Source: Perlabentimonas gracilis (lineage in GTDB: Bacteria > Bacteroidota > Bacteroidia > Bacteroidales > Tenuifilaceae). From it: a DNA stretch of 64,000 bases. The position numbers and the translations under genes are program-made. This document shows, piece by piece, positions 27,518 through 37,728 of this stretch; position 1 is the stretch's first letter; the number at the start of each line of letters is the position of its first letter. The stretch covers positions 62,001 to 126,000 of the forward strand of contig NZ_JAANIG010000005.1 in assembly GCF_011174675.1 (NCBI RefSeq). Direction: 5' to 3'. The notes under the pieces are model-generated. The model had not been told where the DNA came from, did not search any database, and saw only the letters and a program-made list of their open reading frames with translations.

Positions 27518-29263
27518 ATGAGTAAGCAGAGAATTGATCAGGAAATATTAGCACGAGCAGAGAAATGGCTACAGCCCGAGTTTGATAAGGAAACCCGAGG
27601 GGAGGTGAAAAAACTTATTGAAACCAACCCCAAGGAGATTGTTGAGGCTTTTTACAAGGATTTAGAGTTTGGCACGGGCGGGTTACGTGGAATTATGGGC
27701 CCTGGAACCAATAGAATGAATCGATACACCCTGGGCAAAGCTACGCAGGGATTGGCCAATTATCTAGTAAAAGAGTTTAACGATTTGCCAGAGATTCGGG
27801 TTGCCATAGCGTGCGACTCAAGAAACAATAGTATGCAGTTTGCGCTTACAACTGCCGAGATACTTACAGCAAATGGTATTTGGGTATACCTGTTCGAGGC
27901 GTTACGACCAACGCCACAGCTTAGCTTCGCAATTCGCACCTTTAAATGCCAAAGTGGAATTGTGATTACTGCGTCGCATAACCCCAAGGAGTACAATGGC
28001 TACAAGGTTTATTGGAACGATGGGGCGCAAATTGTTCCTCCGCATGATAAGAACATTATTGCCGAGGTGAATAGTATCGACTCTGTAAAGGAGATTAAGT
28101 TCAAAGGAGATCATAATTTAATAAAGGTTATTGGTAGCGAGATAGATGAGATATACCTTAACACGCTCTCGTCCCTATCTCTTTCGCCCGATATCAACCT
28201 AAAGCACAGGAATATAAAGATTGTTTATACTCCCATCCATGGAACTGGGGTAGATTTGGTGCCGCGGGTTTTGCACAAGTTTGGGTTTGCCACTGTGGTA
28301 ACCATCCCCGAGCAGAATGTGATTGATGGTAATTTCCCCACCGTTCAATCGCCAAACCCCGAGGAACCTGCCGCATTGAGACTTGCGCTCGAAAAGGCTC
28401 AGGAGATTGATGCCGATATTGTGATGGCTACCGACCCAGATGCCGATAGGGTAGGCATTGGCATAAAGGATAATATGGGCAAGTTTATCCTGCTTAATGG
28501 AAATCAAGCTGCAGCCCTGCTCATTTACTACGTGCTTACCAAGTGGAAAGAGAAAAAGAGGCTTAGGGGCAAAGAGTACATCGTTAAAACTATAGTAACT
28601 AGCGATTTGCTTGCCAATATTGCCAAAGGGTTTAATGTGGAGTGCATTGAGGTGCTTACTGGGTTTAAGTACATTGCAGAGATTATTCGAGAGCTTGAGG
28701 ACAATAAAACATTTATAGCAGGTGGTGAGGAGAGCTATGGATACCTAGTTGGCACCTTTGTTCGCGATAAGGACGCCATTCTCTCCTGCGCTCTCTTCCC
28801 CGAAATTGTTGCGTGGGCTAAGGAGCAAGGAAAGTCGATTTATCAGCTGCTGATCGATATTTACACCAAGTATGGGCTATACCGCGAACGGTTAGTTTCA
28901 ATCACAAAAAAGGGCAAGGAGGGAGCCGAAGAGATTCAGAAGATGATGAAGCAATTTAGGTCAAATCCGCCAAAAACCCTGGCTGGTTCAAAGGTTGTAA
29001 TAGTACATGATTATGCTCAGCGTCAAACGCACGATCTATCGGAAAGTGTTATTTACCCCATAAAGCTGCCTAAGTCCGATGTTTTGCAGTTTGTAACCGA
29101 GGATGGATCACGAGTTTCAATCCGCCCATCGGGTACCGAACCCAAAATTAAGTTCTACTTTGGGGTTAATTCTGCTATGAAGTTTCCGGCCGAATACGAA
29201 ATTGCCAACGGCAAACTCGATCAAAAAATCGATAGTATTATAAATGACCTTGGTCTACAATAA
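27518..29263 (+). CDS. Phosphosugar mutase (phosphoglucomutase/phosphomannomutase)
   Basis: The 581-residue alpha-D-phosphohexomutase has the four family motifs in order: the catalytic phosphoserine loop ITASHNPKEYNGYK, the metal loop ATDPDADRVGIG, the sugar-binding GGEESYGYL, and the phosphate-binding RPSGTEPKIKFYF. Length and the FGTGGLRGIMG start place it with the PgcA-like phosphoglucomutases. It would interconvert hexose 6- and 1-phosphates. It lies 12 bases after rmlD, consistent with supplying glucose-1-phosphate to RmlA. Confidence 0.93.
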   Translation: MSKQRIDQEILARAEKWLQPEFDKETRGEVKKLIETNPKEIVEAFYKDLEFGTGGLRGIMGPGTNRMNRYTLGKATQGLANYLVKEFNDLPEIRVAIACDSRNNSMQFALTTAEILTANGIWVYLFEALRPTPQLSFAIRTFKCQSGIVITASHNPKEYNGYKVYWNDGAQIVPPHDKNIIAEVNSIDSVKEIKFKGDHNLIKVIGSEIDEIYLNTLSSLSLSPDINLKHRNIKIVYTPIHGTGVDLVPRVLHKFGFATVVTIPEQNVIDGNFPTVQSPNPEEPAALRLALEKAQEIDADIVMATDPDADRVGIGIKDNMGKFILLNGNQAAALLIYYVLTKWKEKKRLRGKEYIVKTIVTSDLLANIAKGFNVECIEVLTGFKYIAEIIRELEDNKTFIAGGEESYGYLVGTFVRDKDAILSCALFPEIVAWAKEQGKSIYQLLIDIYTKYGLYRERLVSITKKGKEGAEEIQKMMKQFRSNPPKTLAGSKVVIVHDYAQRQTHDLSESVIYPIKLPKSDVLQFVTEDGSRVSIRPSGTEPKIKFYFGVNSAMKFPAEYEIANGKLDQKIDSIINDLGLQ

Positions 29264-29288
29264 ACCTTTGAACTTGTTTAGCTAAGCT

Positions 29289-30038
29289 ATGGATTTTTGG
29301 TTATACGTCTTGGTCGTTTTGGTCGGTTTTGTTGCTGGCTTTATCAACACCATTGCAGGGAGCGGGAGTTTACTTACACTTCCGCTACTCATTTTTCTGG
29401 GTCTGCCACCCAATGTGGCTAATGGCACTAACAGGATTGGCGTTTTACTGCAGAGCCTTGTGGCTGTGGGGCGATTTAAGCAGAAAAAGGTTTTTGAATG
29501 GAAGGAGGGTATATGGCTTACCATACCAGCTGTTGTGGGTTCGTTTATTGGAGCTGCCTTTGCTGTGAATCTCGACGATCAGCTAATGAACAAGATCATA
29601 GGAGGATTGCTGGTTTTCATGTTCTTCCTAATGCTATACAAGCCCGATAGGTGGATTAAGAAACAGGAGAAGGTAGTGCACGCCAAACCCAGCATTGTAC
29701 AAATTGTCATTTTCTTTGGAATAGGATTTTACGGTGGCTTTATACAGGCAGGTGTAGGTTTCTTTCTGCTTGCTGGCCTAGTTTTAGGTGCGGGCTACGA
29801 TTTGCTTAAAGCCAACGCGCTAAAAGTTCTAATTGTTTTTGCTTTTACCCTAGTAGCCATGGTTGTTTTTATATATAATAATCAGGTCGATTATAAGCTG
29901 GGGCTTATTCTGGCAATAGGAAGTATGCTTGGCGCTTGGGTGGCAACGCACGTGGCAATAAAAAGAGGGTCGGAATTTATTCGTTGGTTTGTGCTGGCAG
30001 CAGTTTTTGTGTTTGCCGTTAAGTTGCTATTCTTTTAG
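29289..30038 (+). CDS. TSUP family transporter (TauE/SafE type)
   Basis: A 249-residue membrane protein with about seven or eight hydrophobic helices in two related halves. The first half opens FVAGFINTIAGSGSLLTLP, the family's characteristic GxxxGxxxGxGG-like repeat; the second half has YGGFIQAGVGFFLL. The family exports or imports small sulfur- or carbon-containing anions; the substrate cannot be predicted. It converges on tonB with only five bases between stop codons and no visible terminator. Confidence 0.88.
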   Translation: MDFWLYVLVVLVGFVAGFINTIAGSGSLLTLPLLIFLGLPPNVANGTNRIGVLLQSLVAVGRFKQKKVFEWKEGIWLTIPAVVGSFIGAAFAVNLDDQLMNKIIGGLLVFMFFLMLYKPDRWIKKQEKVVHAKPSIVQIVIFFGIGFYGGFIQAGVGFFLLAGLVLGAGYDLLKANALKVLIVFAFTLVAMVVFIYNNQVDYKLGLILAIGSMLGAWVATHVAIKRGSEFIRWFVLAAVFVFAVKLLFF

Positions 30039-30043
30039 AAATG

Positions 30044-30826
30044 TTATCGGAGCTTAAATACGTAAGTGATTGTACCAGTTTGGTATGCTGGTGCATTTTG
30101 ACTCACATCAAATTTTGCCCTACGGGCAGCCCTTTCGGCAGCGTTAATTAGCTCGGTATCGTTGGTTGTCGAACCCCTAACGCCACCCCTTGCATTGGTA
30201 ACATTACCATTCCTATCTACGGTAACCTCAACCACCACTGTACCGCTTTTTTGGCTTGGGTATTCGGGCGTTGGGAGTTGCAAAGCAGAACGTCCCCCAA
30301 GGCTAAAGCTAATGCCATCGCCACCGCTCACTGTTCCTCCCTCACGGCTTTGCGAGTCAACAGATCCCTCGGTACTCCCTTGATTGCCTTCGGTACCTGT
30401 TTGTCCTTCGCCCGAGGTGTCTCCATCGGTTCGCTGCCCGGGGAATAGCGCTCGTCTATCGACCTCTCTAGGCTTTTCTTCCTCTGGCTTGGTCTCCTCC
30501 TTGGGTTTTTCAGCTGGTTTCTCCTCGGCTGGTTTTGTTGGTGTGGGTTTAACCGGATCGGGTAACGATGGAGCTTCCTCAAAATCTTGCGATAGGGGTG
30601 TTTGCTCCGATTGCTCCTGTGGCCTTTGGGTAGGCGTTACCGCCTGCTGCGGTGCTGGCCTTGGTTCTCGAAGCCCAGAGCCTTGATCGCTAGTGCCGAA
30701 GTTTATTAAAATACCCTCTTCGCCAGGTAGAGGGAGAGGTGTGGAAAAACCAAAAAGGATCAACAACACCATAATGGTGATGTGAATAATCGTCGATCCT
30801 ACAATTCCTTTGGTTTTATCCGACAT
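30044..30826 (-). CDS. TonB-like energy transducer
   Basis: The 260-residue protein has one N-terminal membrane segment (residues ~9-28). A long periplasmic linker rich in P, E, K, G and Q (about 50-175) follows, then a C-terminal TonB-type domain (TVVVEVTVDRNGNVTNARG, ending GTITYVFKLR). It would transmit energy from the ExbB-ExbD motor to outer-membrane receptors such as the one at 3967. It follows exbD by eight bases and is the last gene of the unit. Confidence 0.88.
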   Translation of the reverse strand: MSDKTKGIVGSTIIHITIMVLLILFGFSTPLPLPGEEGILINFGTSDQGSGLREPRPAPQQAVTPTQRPQEQSEQTPLSQDFEEAPSLPDPVKPTPTKPAEEKPAEKPKEETKPEEEKPREVDRRALFPGQRTDGDTSGEGQTGTEGNQGSTEGSVDSQSREGGTVSGGDGISFSLGGRSALQLPTPEYPSQKSGTVVVEVTVDRNGNVTNARGGVRGSTTNDTELINAAERAARRAKFDVSQNAPAYQTGTITYVFKLR

Positions 30827-30834
30827 GTAATTGT

Positions 30835-31230
30835 TTAATTTAGGGGTTGTGTTGCTAATATTAATTTGTACCTATTATCTTTTGCAATATTCATAACTTT
30901 TACCACCTCTTCCATTGGTACCGATCGGTGAACATGCAATGATATGGTTGGTTCTGCTTCACCCTGCAACTTCTGGGCCAAGTAACTCTCCAAATCGGGA
31001 AACGATATGGGGGTTTGCTCAACGTAAAAAAGCAGATCATGGGTAATGCTAACCGTTGTTATGGCCTTGGCAGGTGTTTGGCTATTGCTCTGAGGAAGCA
31101 ATAGCTTTAGAGCGTTGGGTGCAACAAGGGTTGATGAAACCATGAAGAAGATTAGCAATAGGAAAACAATGTCGGTCATTGACGACATGCTGAAGGTTGC
31201 ATTTACCTTTGAGCCACGTTTTAGTGCCAT
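30835..31230 (-). CDS. ExbD/TolR family protein
   Basis: A 131-residue protein with a short cytoplasmic N-terminus, one membrane helix containing the conserved aspartate (SMSSMTDIVFLLLIFFM, Asp near residue 20) and a periplasmic C-terminal domain. The aspartate is the proton-carrying residue of the ExbB/ExbD and TolQ/TolR motors. Gene order with an ExbB-like gene upstream and TonB downstream favours an Exb-type motor, although a Tol role cannot be excluded from sequence alone. Confidence 0.93.
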   Translation of the reverse strand: MALKRGSKVNATFSMSSMTDIVFLLLIFFMVSSTLVAPNALKLLLPQSNSQTPAKAITTVSITHDLLFYVEQTPISFPDLESYLAQKLQGEAEPTISLHVHRSVPMEEVVKVMNIAKDNRYKLILATQPLN

Positions 31231-31251
31231 GGTTATAGCTATTTACAATGA

Positions 31252-31941
31252 TTAGGATACTGGTTCGTTCAGTAGATCCATAAACTCGGTGGTGTTGGCC
31301 TCCATGGTGAACACCACCTTCTCAACCTTTGCCACCAGAATATTATATCCAAAGTATGCTGCAATACCAACAATTAGACCAGCAACAGTGGTTACCATGG
31401 CGGTATAAATCCCGTTCGATAGCAATCCAACATCGATATTATTTCCTGCCATCGACATATCGTAAAAAGCTCTAATCATTCCAATTACGGTTCCCAAGAA
31501 GCCGATCATAGGTGCACCACCTGCTATGGTGGCAAGGGTGGGTAGCCCTCCTTCAAGCTTCGATATCTCGAGGTTGCCCACATTCTCTATGGCTGCGGTA
31601 ACATCTGATAGCGGCCTGCCAATGCGTTGTATTCCCTTCTCAATCATTCGAGCCACAGGCGTGTTGTGCTCTTGGCACAGGTTAATGGCCGATTCCACCT
31701 TATCGTCGTGGATATACTCCTTTATCCTGTTCATAAAGTTAATATCTTCCTTTTGAGCCTTTTTAATTGCCCAGTATCGCTCAATAAACAGGTAAACGGC
31801 TATAAACCAAAGTAGAACAAGGGGGAGCATAATCCAACCACCCTTAAGGGCTAAATCCCAGAAACTAAGAGTGAGCTCGCCAGCGGGCTCCATGGCCATA
31901 TCGGCTGTGTAGTTAACCTGTAGAAGTAGTGTATGAAGCAT
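31252..31941 (-). CDS. MotA/TolQ/ExbB proton channel protein
   Basis: The 229-residue protein has three hydrophobic helices: one near residues 34-53, then two after about 125. Between them is the conserved cytoplasmic segment GRPLSDVTAAIENVG, followed by GGLPTLATIAGGAPMIGFLGTVIGMI and GIYTAMVTTVAGLIVGI. It forms the stator channel with ExbD. It begins 57 bases after the large TamB-like gene in the same direction. Confidence 0.93.
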   Translation of the reverse strand: MLHTLLLQVNYTADMAMEPAGELTLSFWDLALKGGWIMLPLVLLWFIAVYLFIERYWAIKKAQKEDINFMNRIKEYIHDDKVESAINLCQEHNTPVARMIEKGIQRIGRPLSDVTAAIENVGNLEISKLEGGLPTLATIAGGAPMIGFLGTVIGMIRAFYDMSMAGNNIDVGLLSNGIYTAMVTTVAGLIVGIAAYFGYNILVAKVEKVVFTMEANTTEFMDLLNEPVS

Positions 31942-31998
31942 ATTCTTATAGTATTATTTTTGGTCGAAATTAATAAAAAAACGTTGAAATGAGCAATT

Positions 31999-34900
31999 CT
32001 ATTTTATCTCTACGAAACCATTTTGTTGGTTGATAGGAGGCTGATTAGGTTTTTGGCTTGTATTTTCCTCAAAATCAGGCTCGATGTATTCAAAATCAAT
32101 TTCAGATTCCTTGCGACGTGTAAACAGGTTCCTAAACTTATTTAGTAGTTCCTCCATATTGTTAAAATCTTCTCGGTACATAACACCAGCACCTCGGGTA
32201 AATTCACCCGAGTTGGTTCCGTAAATAATTTCATCGTTGGAGCGGGCAAAGGCTTTAAGCCTGATTTTGCCTGAGGGTACAATTTTTACATCAATACTAA
32301 CGTCACCGGCAAATCCGCTGTTCACATTCTGGTTGCCCATATCCACGTTGCTGTTAATGGTTACCCTATCATTAAATAGCTGGGTTGAGAGCGCCAGCTC
32401 AATCTCGTTGGAACTTAACTCGTCACCTGGTCGCCAGTTAACTCCAATATCAACGGCGCTGGTCCATTGCGAGATCCAGTTGCTAAGCTGGTTCGACAGC
32501 ATTTCGCCTGCTGTGGAGTAAAGCCCCTGGCTAACTCCTGCACCCTGCGCAAGCGGGTCGTCGTTGGTGAAGCTGTTCACAACAAGTAGCGACAGAAAGT
32601 GCATACTCACTCGCTCCTCGGTGTTAAGGGCATCGAGAACAACTGCTTTTACGCTGGGGTCGTTTTCGGCTATAGGAACTTCTATGTTAAAACCAATGTT
32701 GGGCTCCATAAGCTTGCCCGAAAGGTTAATTATGCAATCAACCTGAGTACGTGAGTTGTATACCGGCTCATCGCTTGTGGGGTTTAGGGGTTTAAGAGTT
32801 GTTCGGAGTGAGTAAATTGCTTTTATGTCCATGAGGGCGTTGGTCATATCGCCATTCCATGTGATGGTGCTGCCATCGCCAATGCGAAACCTTTTATTTA
32901 TAACCCCCTGAAGGGTAAAAAGATAGTCTCCCTTTTCAATGGCAAACTGGCCAAACATATTAAATATATCCTCGTTGAGGTCAATTTCTAGCTTAAGGTT
33001 ACCCGATCCGTTTGCCCTGATGATATCGCCCAGCTGCTTATCGATAATGATTTGAACATCTGCCTCAGGGGTCACCTCTAGGTCGAGGGTAACCCTAACG
33101 TTTGACTTTTGGGTTTCATCTAGCCCAAAGAAATCTTCGATAATGATAATATCATCACTTTTATTAATGAAATTCACAAAGTCGAATTCGGCCACATCGC
33201 TAGATGTTGACAGGGGTAAAAATAGCGCGGTTCGAGGTTCTGTTTTCACCGATGCGTTAACCAAAATGTCAGTTGGTTTACCTGTTACCCTTGCTTGCCC
33301 ACTGGCATAAACCGTACCGTAGAACATCTCGTTATCGCGCTCGGTTGTGTTCAGGAACTGGAAATTGCTGGGAGTGAGGTTCAGATCAAGCTCAATGTTT
33401 TTAAAATAATTGGTGTTAATTGCCCCGTTAAGGGTTGCAAGCCTACTGTTTGAGTCGTAGATCTTAAAGTTTCTGAATATCACATTGCTATTCTCCAAAT
33501 ATATTGGGTCGGACATGGCGTAGCGTGTTCGCGTAAAGTCAACTAATCCACTTGCCTCGTTCATTCGCAATGTTCCATTTAGTAGAGGTGTGGAGGCTGT
33601 ACCTGTAATATTAACATTTCCCGAAACAGAGCCCTGCATATCTACTACACTGCCCTCCAGAAATGGCTCTACTAGCCCAAGTTCTATCCCATTGAGGCGT
33701 GCAAAGAACCTTAGCACTTGGTTGTCGGGGAAAAAATCGCCTGCTAGGCTAAAGCCTCGATTATCGGGTTGGGTGTTTAGTAGATCAACCGAAAGTTTTT
33801 TATCTTCGTTATGCCATTGACTGCTTAAGGTTATTTTTCCAACATTGTAGCTGTTTGCCCTCAAGTCGTCGAGGGTTAGGTCGGCATAGAATAAAGGGTT
33901 TCCGGTGATATTTGTTACCCGAGCGTACCCATCCACTTCTCCTTGAAATTCGTAGCCCAAATCCTTGGTGTATAAATTAACATTGGAAATATCGATATTT
34001 TGTAGATTTACTTGAATGTAGTCGTCAGGCGTTGATGCAATTTCGCCCTGAATACCAAGTGTTTGTATGTTGTTGTGCAGCAAGAAGTTATTAATGGCAA
34101 TGCTTGTGCTGTCAATTATAATCTCCGACTCACTAATATGCCAAATGGTATCGTTTAGTGTAAAGTCCGATGGCAAAAAGTTAATATTTATCAAATTACT
34201 AGCGGTCCTGTGGGTTATAAGTGCGTTAGCCTTAACTTCACCCGAGTTATTAATTGCCGTTTTGTTATCCCACAAAAATCTGGTCTCTAGCTTGTTGTTT
34301 ATGGCAGTAGCGTGTAGGGCTACATTTTTAACCTCAGAGTTACCCCTTTTGATTTGAGGGGATGTTATGCTGGCGGTTAAAGTTGAGTCGTTAGTTACTC
34401 CATCAATTGAAATATCCTTAATAATATTACCTGCCAGCTCTATCTCTGGGATTTTTATCTTTAGGTTAAGGGTTTGAAAATCGGGGTTGTAGATACCAAA
34501 TACGTTGGTGTTCTCAGCAATTCGGAACGATGGGAATAGCACATCGGTTAGCTTGCGGGTGTTTCTTAGGCGAAGCCTAACGATGTAGTCGTTATACTCA
34601 GGGTTTTCAACCCCAGTGGGCACAATCTCGGGTTTGGTGTTATCGCTACTTAGGGCTGGTAGGTATAGGTAAATCATCTTTTGTAGATAGGCGAAAATAT
34701 TGGTGTAGTTGTATTTCCCCCGTAGTTCTCCCTCGGCAAATTCCGACTTTAGACCTATTTGCTTACTGTCGGCTGTATTGTTTGCTGTAATAACGATGTC
34801 AGAAGTTTTAATCTCGCCATTCTGGTTTCGATATAGTCCATTGACCAGCTTAACCTCACCCGATGTGTTGTCGATGGAGTTGCCTGATATTTTTGCGGTA

Positions 34901-36558
34901 AGTAGAAATGATGCCTGCGATATGCTATCTACGTTGTTCAGGTTAAGCTTAACCAAATCGAGCTTTGGTACAAATGCTGAGAAGTCGTAAACGGGGATTG
35001 AGTCGCTAAAGTGTAGCGATCCCATGAAGTTGAGCTTTGCGTTTGGGTCGTCAAGGAATAGCGATCCCTCAAAATCTTTGTTACTTAAATTGCCCGATAG
35101 CATAATGTTTGTATACCTGTATTGGTTCGCTTCGAATGCGAAGATGTTGGCATCGGTAATGGCATTCAGGTTGGTTTTGTAATCTGTGTTTCCGTTTACG
35201 GTAGCTGCCAAGCTTACCCTACCCAGCAGGTCGCTGTTTACAAGCTTCCCCAGGTTAAGCTGCTCGGTTGATACACTCCCCTTAAATGTGGTGTTTTTTA
35301 CTTGGTCCGGCTTAATAGCTAGATCCATCGAAATATTTCCGATATCGGTTGATAACGTGCCAAAGGCCACAAAGTCGGTGATAAAACCAGTAAAGTTGCC
35401 TGTGAATGAAATGTGGTTTAGGCTGTATAAATTATCGGGGATTGATATGATTTCTTTCTGGGTGTCGGCAAATTTGAAACTTTGCAAATCGTCAGAGGTA
35501 GTTGTTAGCTCCTTAATGTCAACAAAGATGAATGTGGACTGAAAATCGGGAAGCCCCATTAGGTTTACATTTGCCAAAATGGATGTAGTATCGGCAGTTT
35601 TAATGCTAAGGTCTCTTACGCGCAGATCGCTAATGCTTCCTCGAAACTGACCTTCAATATCAGCAACCTCATCGAATTGTGTTATGCCTGGAACAAAGAA
35701 AGAAAGGGCACGGGTTGAGAGTGTGGAGGCCTCAATTTGGCCATTCAGGTTTACAGCATTTAAAAAGTCGCCCATAGCGTTCCACCCATCATACCTAAAC
35801 CTGAGGTATGGTAGGTTAATGCTTGCCTCCATAGCTCGAATCCGCAGCTTCTCGAAGTCCATATGCTGGCTGCTAAGGCTCATCTCCGTTCTAAATCGAT
35901 CAATGGCAAATCCGCTTTTATCAATACCCGTAAGCTCATTTATTGTGAACGAGATGGTGTCGCCAGTTATGGTAAGGTTTTTAAGGTCAAGGTTTAGTGC
36001 CTTAACATGTAAATCGTCAAAGTTAATTTGTTCATCAGCTAGATTCGCATTCTGCCTATGCATCCGAAACTCCGAATCGGAAATTCGAACGTGCTTAAAG
36101 CGAATGCCTAAGCCATCGTCATCCTTAACTTTTAGTGTGTCGTGAGGGGGCAATAGCTTGTTGATGAACACGGTGAGGTTCATGCTTCCAAGGGTGTCGG
36201 TCTCAAAGTTTATGCTGGCATTATCTAGTTTAACCCTATGGAAAATAAGCGATTTTTTGGCTGAGTTGTAACCCAGTAGGCTAGCGGTTATGGTTTGTGC
36301 ACTTAGGAGGGTATCACAATTGTGATCCTCTACATACACGTTGCGAAGAAGTACCCTGTTGAAAAGGCGAAAATCGAACTTTTCGATGTAAACCTTGGTG
36401 CCCAGCTTGTGCTCCAGTAGTTTGGTAGTTTTTCCCACAATCCAAGTTTGTACCTTGCTGTGCTGAATGGTAAGCCATACAGAGGTAGGGATAGCTAGTA
36501 GCACAATGGCTAATATCAAAAAAAAATAAACCGATTTTTTAATAACTTTGCCCACCAA
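31999..36558 (-). CDS. TamB-like translocation and assembly module protein
   Basis: A 1519-residue protein with an N-terminal membrane anchor (residues ~10-30). A very long beta-strand-rich region follows, with repeated short strands typical of AsmA/TamB proteins. The C-terminal TamB (DUF490) domain is from about 1080 (GNLKLEIDLNEDIFNMFG, FAIEKGDYLFTLQG) to about 1480. Such proteins bridge the periplasm and are linked to outer-membrane protein assembly or phospholipid transport. The start is TTG at 36558, or the next codon GTG. In Bacteroidota a partner TamA-like barrel may be encoded elsewhere; none is here. Confidence 0.88.
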   Translation of the reverse strand: MVGKVIKKSVYFFLILAIVLLAIPTSVWLTIQHSKVQTWIVGKTTKLLEHKLGTKVYIEKFDFRLFNRVLLRNVYVEDHNCDTLLSAQTITASLLGYNSAKKSLIFHRVKLDNASINFETDTLGSMNLTVFINKLLPPHDTLKVKDDDGLGIRFKHVRISDSEFRMHRQNANLADEQINFDDLHVKALNLDLKNLTITGDTISFTINELTGIDKSGFAIDRFRTEMSLSSQHMDFEKLRIRAMEASINLPYLRFRYDGWNAMGDFLNAVNLNGQIEASTLSTRALSFFVPGITQFDEVADIEGQFRGSISDLRVRDLSIKTADTTSILANVNLMGLPDFQSTFIFVDIKELTTTSDDLQSFKFADTQKEIISIPDNLYSLNHISFTGNFTGFITDFVAFGTLSTDIGNISMDLAIKPDQVKNTTFKGSVSTEQLNLGKLVNSDLLGRVSLAATVNGNTDYKTNLNAITDANIFAFEANQYRYTNIMLSGNLSNKDFEGSLFLDDPNAKLNFMGSLHFSDSIPVYDFSAFVPKLDLVKLNLNNVDSISQASFLLTAKISGNSIDNTSGEVKLVNGLYRNQNGEIKTSDIVITANNTADSKQIGLKSEFAEGELRGKYNYTNIFAYLQKMIYLYLPALSSDNTKPEIVPTGVENPEYNDYIVRLRLRNTRKLTDVLFPSFRIAENTNVFGIYNPDFQTLNLKIKIPEIELAGNIIKDISIDGVTNDSTLTASITSPQIKRGNSEVKNVALHATAINNKLETRFLWDNKTAINNSGEVKANALITHRTASNLININFLPSDFTLNDTIWHISESEIIIDSTSIAINNFLLHNNIQTLGIQGEIASTPDDYIQVNLQNIDISNVNLYTKDLGYEFQGEVDGYARVTNITGNPLFYADLTLDDLRANSYNVGKITLSSQWHNEDKKLSVDLLNTQPDNRGFSLAGDFFPDNQVLRFFARLNGIELGLVEPFLEGSVVDMQGSVSGNVNITGTASTPLLNGTLRMNEASGLVDFTRTRYAMSDPIYLENSNVIFRNFKIYDSNSRLATLNGAINTNYFKNIELDLNLTPSNFQFLNTTERDNEMFYGTVYASGQARVTGKPTDILVNASVKTEPRTALFLPLSTSSDVAEFDFVNFINKSDDIIIIEDFFGLDETQKSNVRVTLDLEVTPEADVQIIIDKQLGDIIRANGSGNLKLEIDLNEDIFNMFGQFAIEKGDYLFTLQGVINKRFRIGDGSTITWNGDMTNALMDIKAIYSLRTTLKPLNPTSDEPVYNSRTQVDCIINLSGKLMEPNIGFNIEVPIAENDPSVKAVVLDALNTEERVSMHFLSLLVVNSFTNDDPLAQGAGVSQGLYSTAGEMLSNQLSNWISQWTSAVDIGVNWRPGDELSSNEIELALSTQLFNDRVTINSNVDMGNQNVNSGFAGDVSIDVKIVPSGKIRLKAFARSNDEIIYGTNSGEFTRGAGVMYREDFNNMEELLNKFRNLFTRRKESEIDFEYIEPDFEENTSQKPNQPPINQQNGFVEIK

Positions 36559-36696
36559 ACTTTGAATTAGAAATATTACAGAAGCACAAACTATGCCACA
36601 GCTTAAAAACGCCCGAATTTAGTTAAAAGCAGACGATTTATTTAATAAATATTAACCTAAGTTTTGGGTTTTTTGCTGAGCGTACATTTTTACACT

Positions 36697-37713
36697 ATGA
36701 GCGTAATAATTTTAGGGATAGAATCGTCATGCGACGATACATCCGCTGCCGTAATTAAGGATGGGTGGTTGCTGTCGAACTTGATTAGCAATCAGAAAGT
36801 GCACGAGGAGTATGGCGGTGTTGTACCCGAGCTGGCCTCGCGTGCACATCAGGCAAACATAATTCCGGTGGTTGATACCGCGATTAAACAGGCTGGCCTA
36901 TCGCCTAGCGATATAACCGCTGTAGCCTTTACCCAAGGGCCTGGGCTTCTTGGATCTCTGCTGGTGGGCTCCTCGTTTGCCAAAGGTTTTGCCCTTGCCC
37001 AGAATATTCCCCTAGTTGAGGTAAACCATCTACATGGTCATATCCTGTCGCATTTCATTATCACATCGGATCGGACAAAGCTGCCTAAGTTTCCGTTCCT
37101 GTGTCTTTTGGTGTCTGGAGGGCATACCCAGCTGGTGCTGGTGAGCGATTTTGACAGGATGGAGATTATTGGGAAAACCATAGACGATGCAGCCGGAGAG
37201 GCTTTTGATAAGTGCGCAAAGGTTATGGGGTTGGGCTATCCGGGCGGGCCTGTGGTTGACCGCCTTGCGGCACAAGGTGACCCCAAGGCATTTAAGTTCG
37301 CCAAGCCATTGCCCCATGGTCTCGACTTTAGCTTCAGCGGGCTAAAAACGTCGTTTCTCTACTTCCTGAGGGATCAACTAAAAGATAATCCAAATTTTAT
37401 GGAGGATCGTAAGGCCGATCTGTGCGCTTCGCTGCAGCATACCATTGTTACCATTTTAATGGATAAGCTAATTGCCGCCGCTACAAATTTGGGAATAAAA
37501 GAAATTGCTTTGGCGGGTGGTGTTGCTGCAAACTCGGGTTTACGAACGGCCACCTTACAAGCTGGCGAAAGGCTTGGCTGGAATACGTACATCCCTGAGT
37601 TTAAGTTTACCACCGACAATGCTGCAATGATAGCCATTGCTGGTCATTATAAGTATCTTAGGGGGGAGTATGCTGACCACAGCTCGGTGCCAAAAGCGCG
37701 ATTACCATTCTAA
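36697..37713 (+). CDS. tsaD: tRNA N6-adenosine threonylcarbamoyltransferase TsaD
   Basis: The ATG at 36697 gives 338 residues beginning MSVIILGIESSCDDTS, the conserved N-terminus; a reading from 36664 adds 11 non-conserved residues. The metal-binding HLHGH histidines (VNHLHGHILSHF), the ASKH-fold GGHTQLV and the late ALAGGVAANSGLR and TTDNAAMIA motifs are present. With TsaB, TsaC and TsaE it makes t6A37 in ANN-decoding tRNAs. It diverges from the TamB-like gene. Confidence 0.97.
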   Translation: MSVIILGIESSCDDTSAAVIKDGWLLSNLISNQKVHEEYGGVVPELASRAHQANIIPVVDTAIKQAGLSPSDITAVAFTQGPGLLGSLLVGSSFAKGFALAQNIPLVEVNHLHGHILSHFIITSDRTKLPKFPFLCLLVSGGHTQLVLVSDFDRMEIIGKTIDDAAGEAFDKCAKVMGLGYPGGPVVDRLAAQGDPKAFKFAKPLPHGLDFSFSGLKTSFLYFLRDQLKDNPNFMEDRKADLCASLQHTIVTILMDKLIAAATNLGIKEIALAGGVAANSGLRTATLQAGERLGWNTYIPEFKFTTDNAAMIAIAGHYKYLRGEYADHSSVPKARLPF

Positions 37714-37728
37714 CGTGCTTATGTGACA

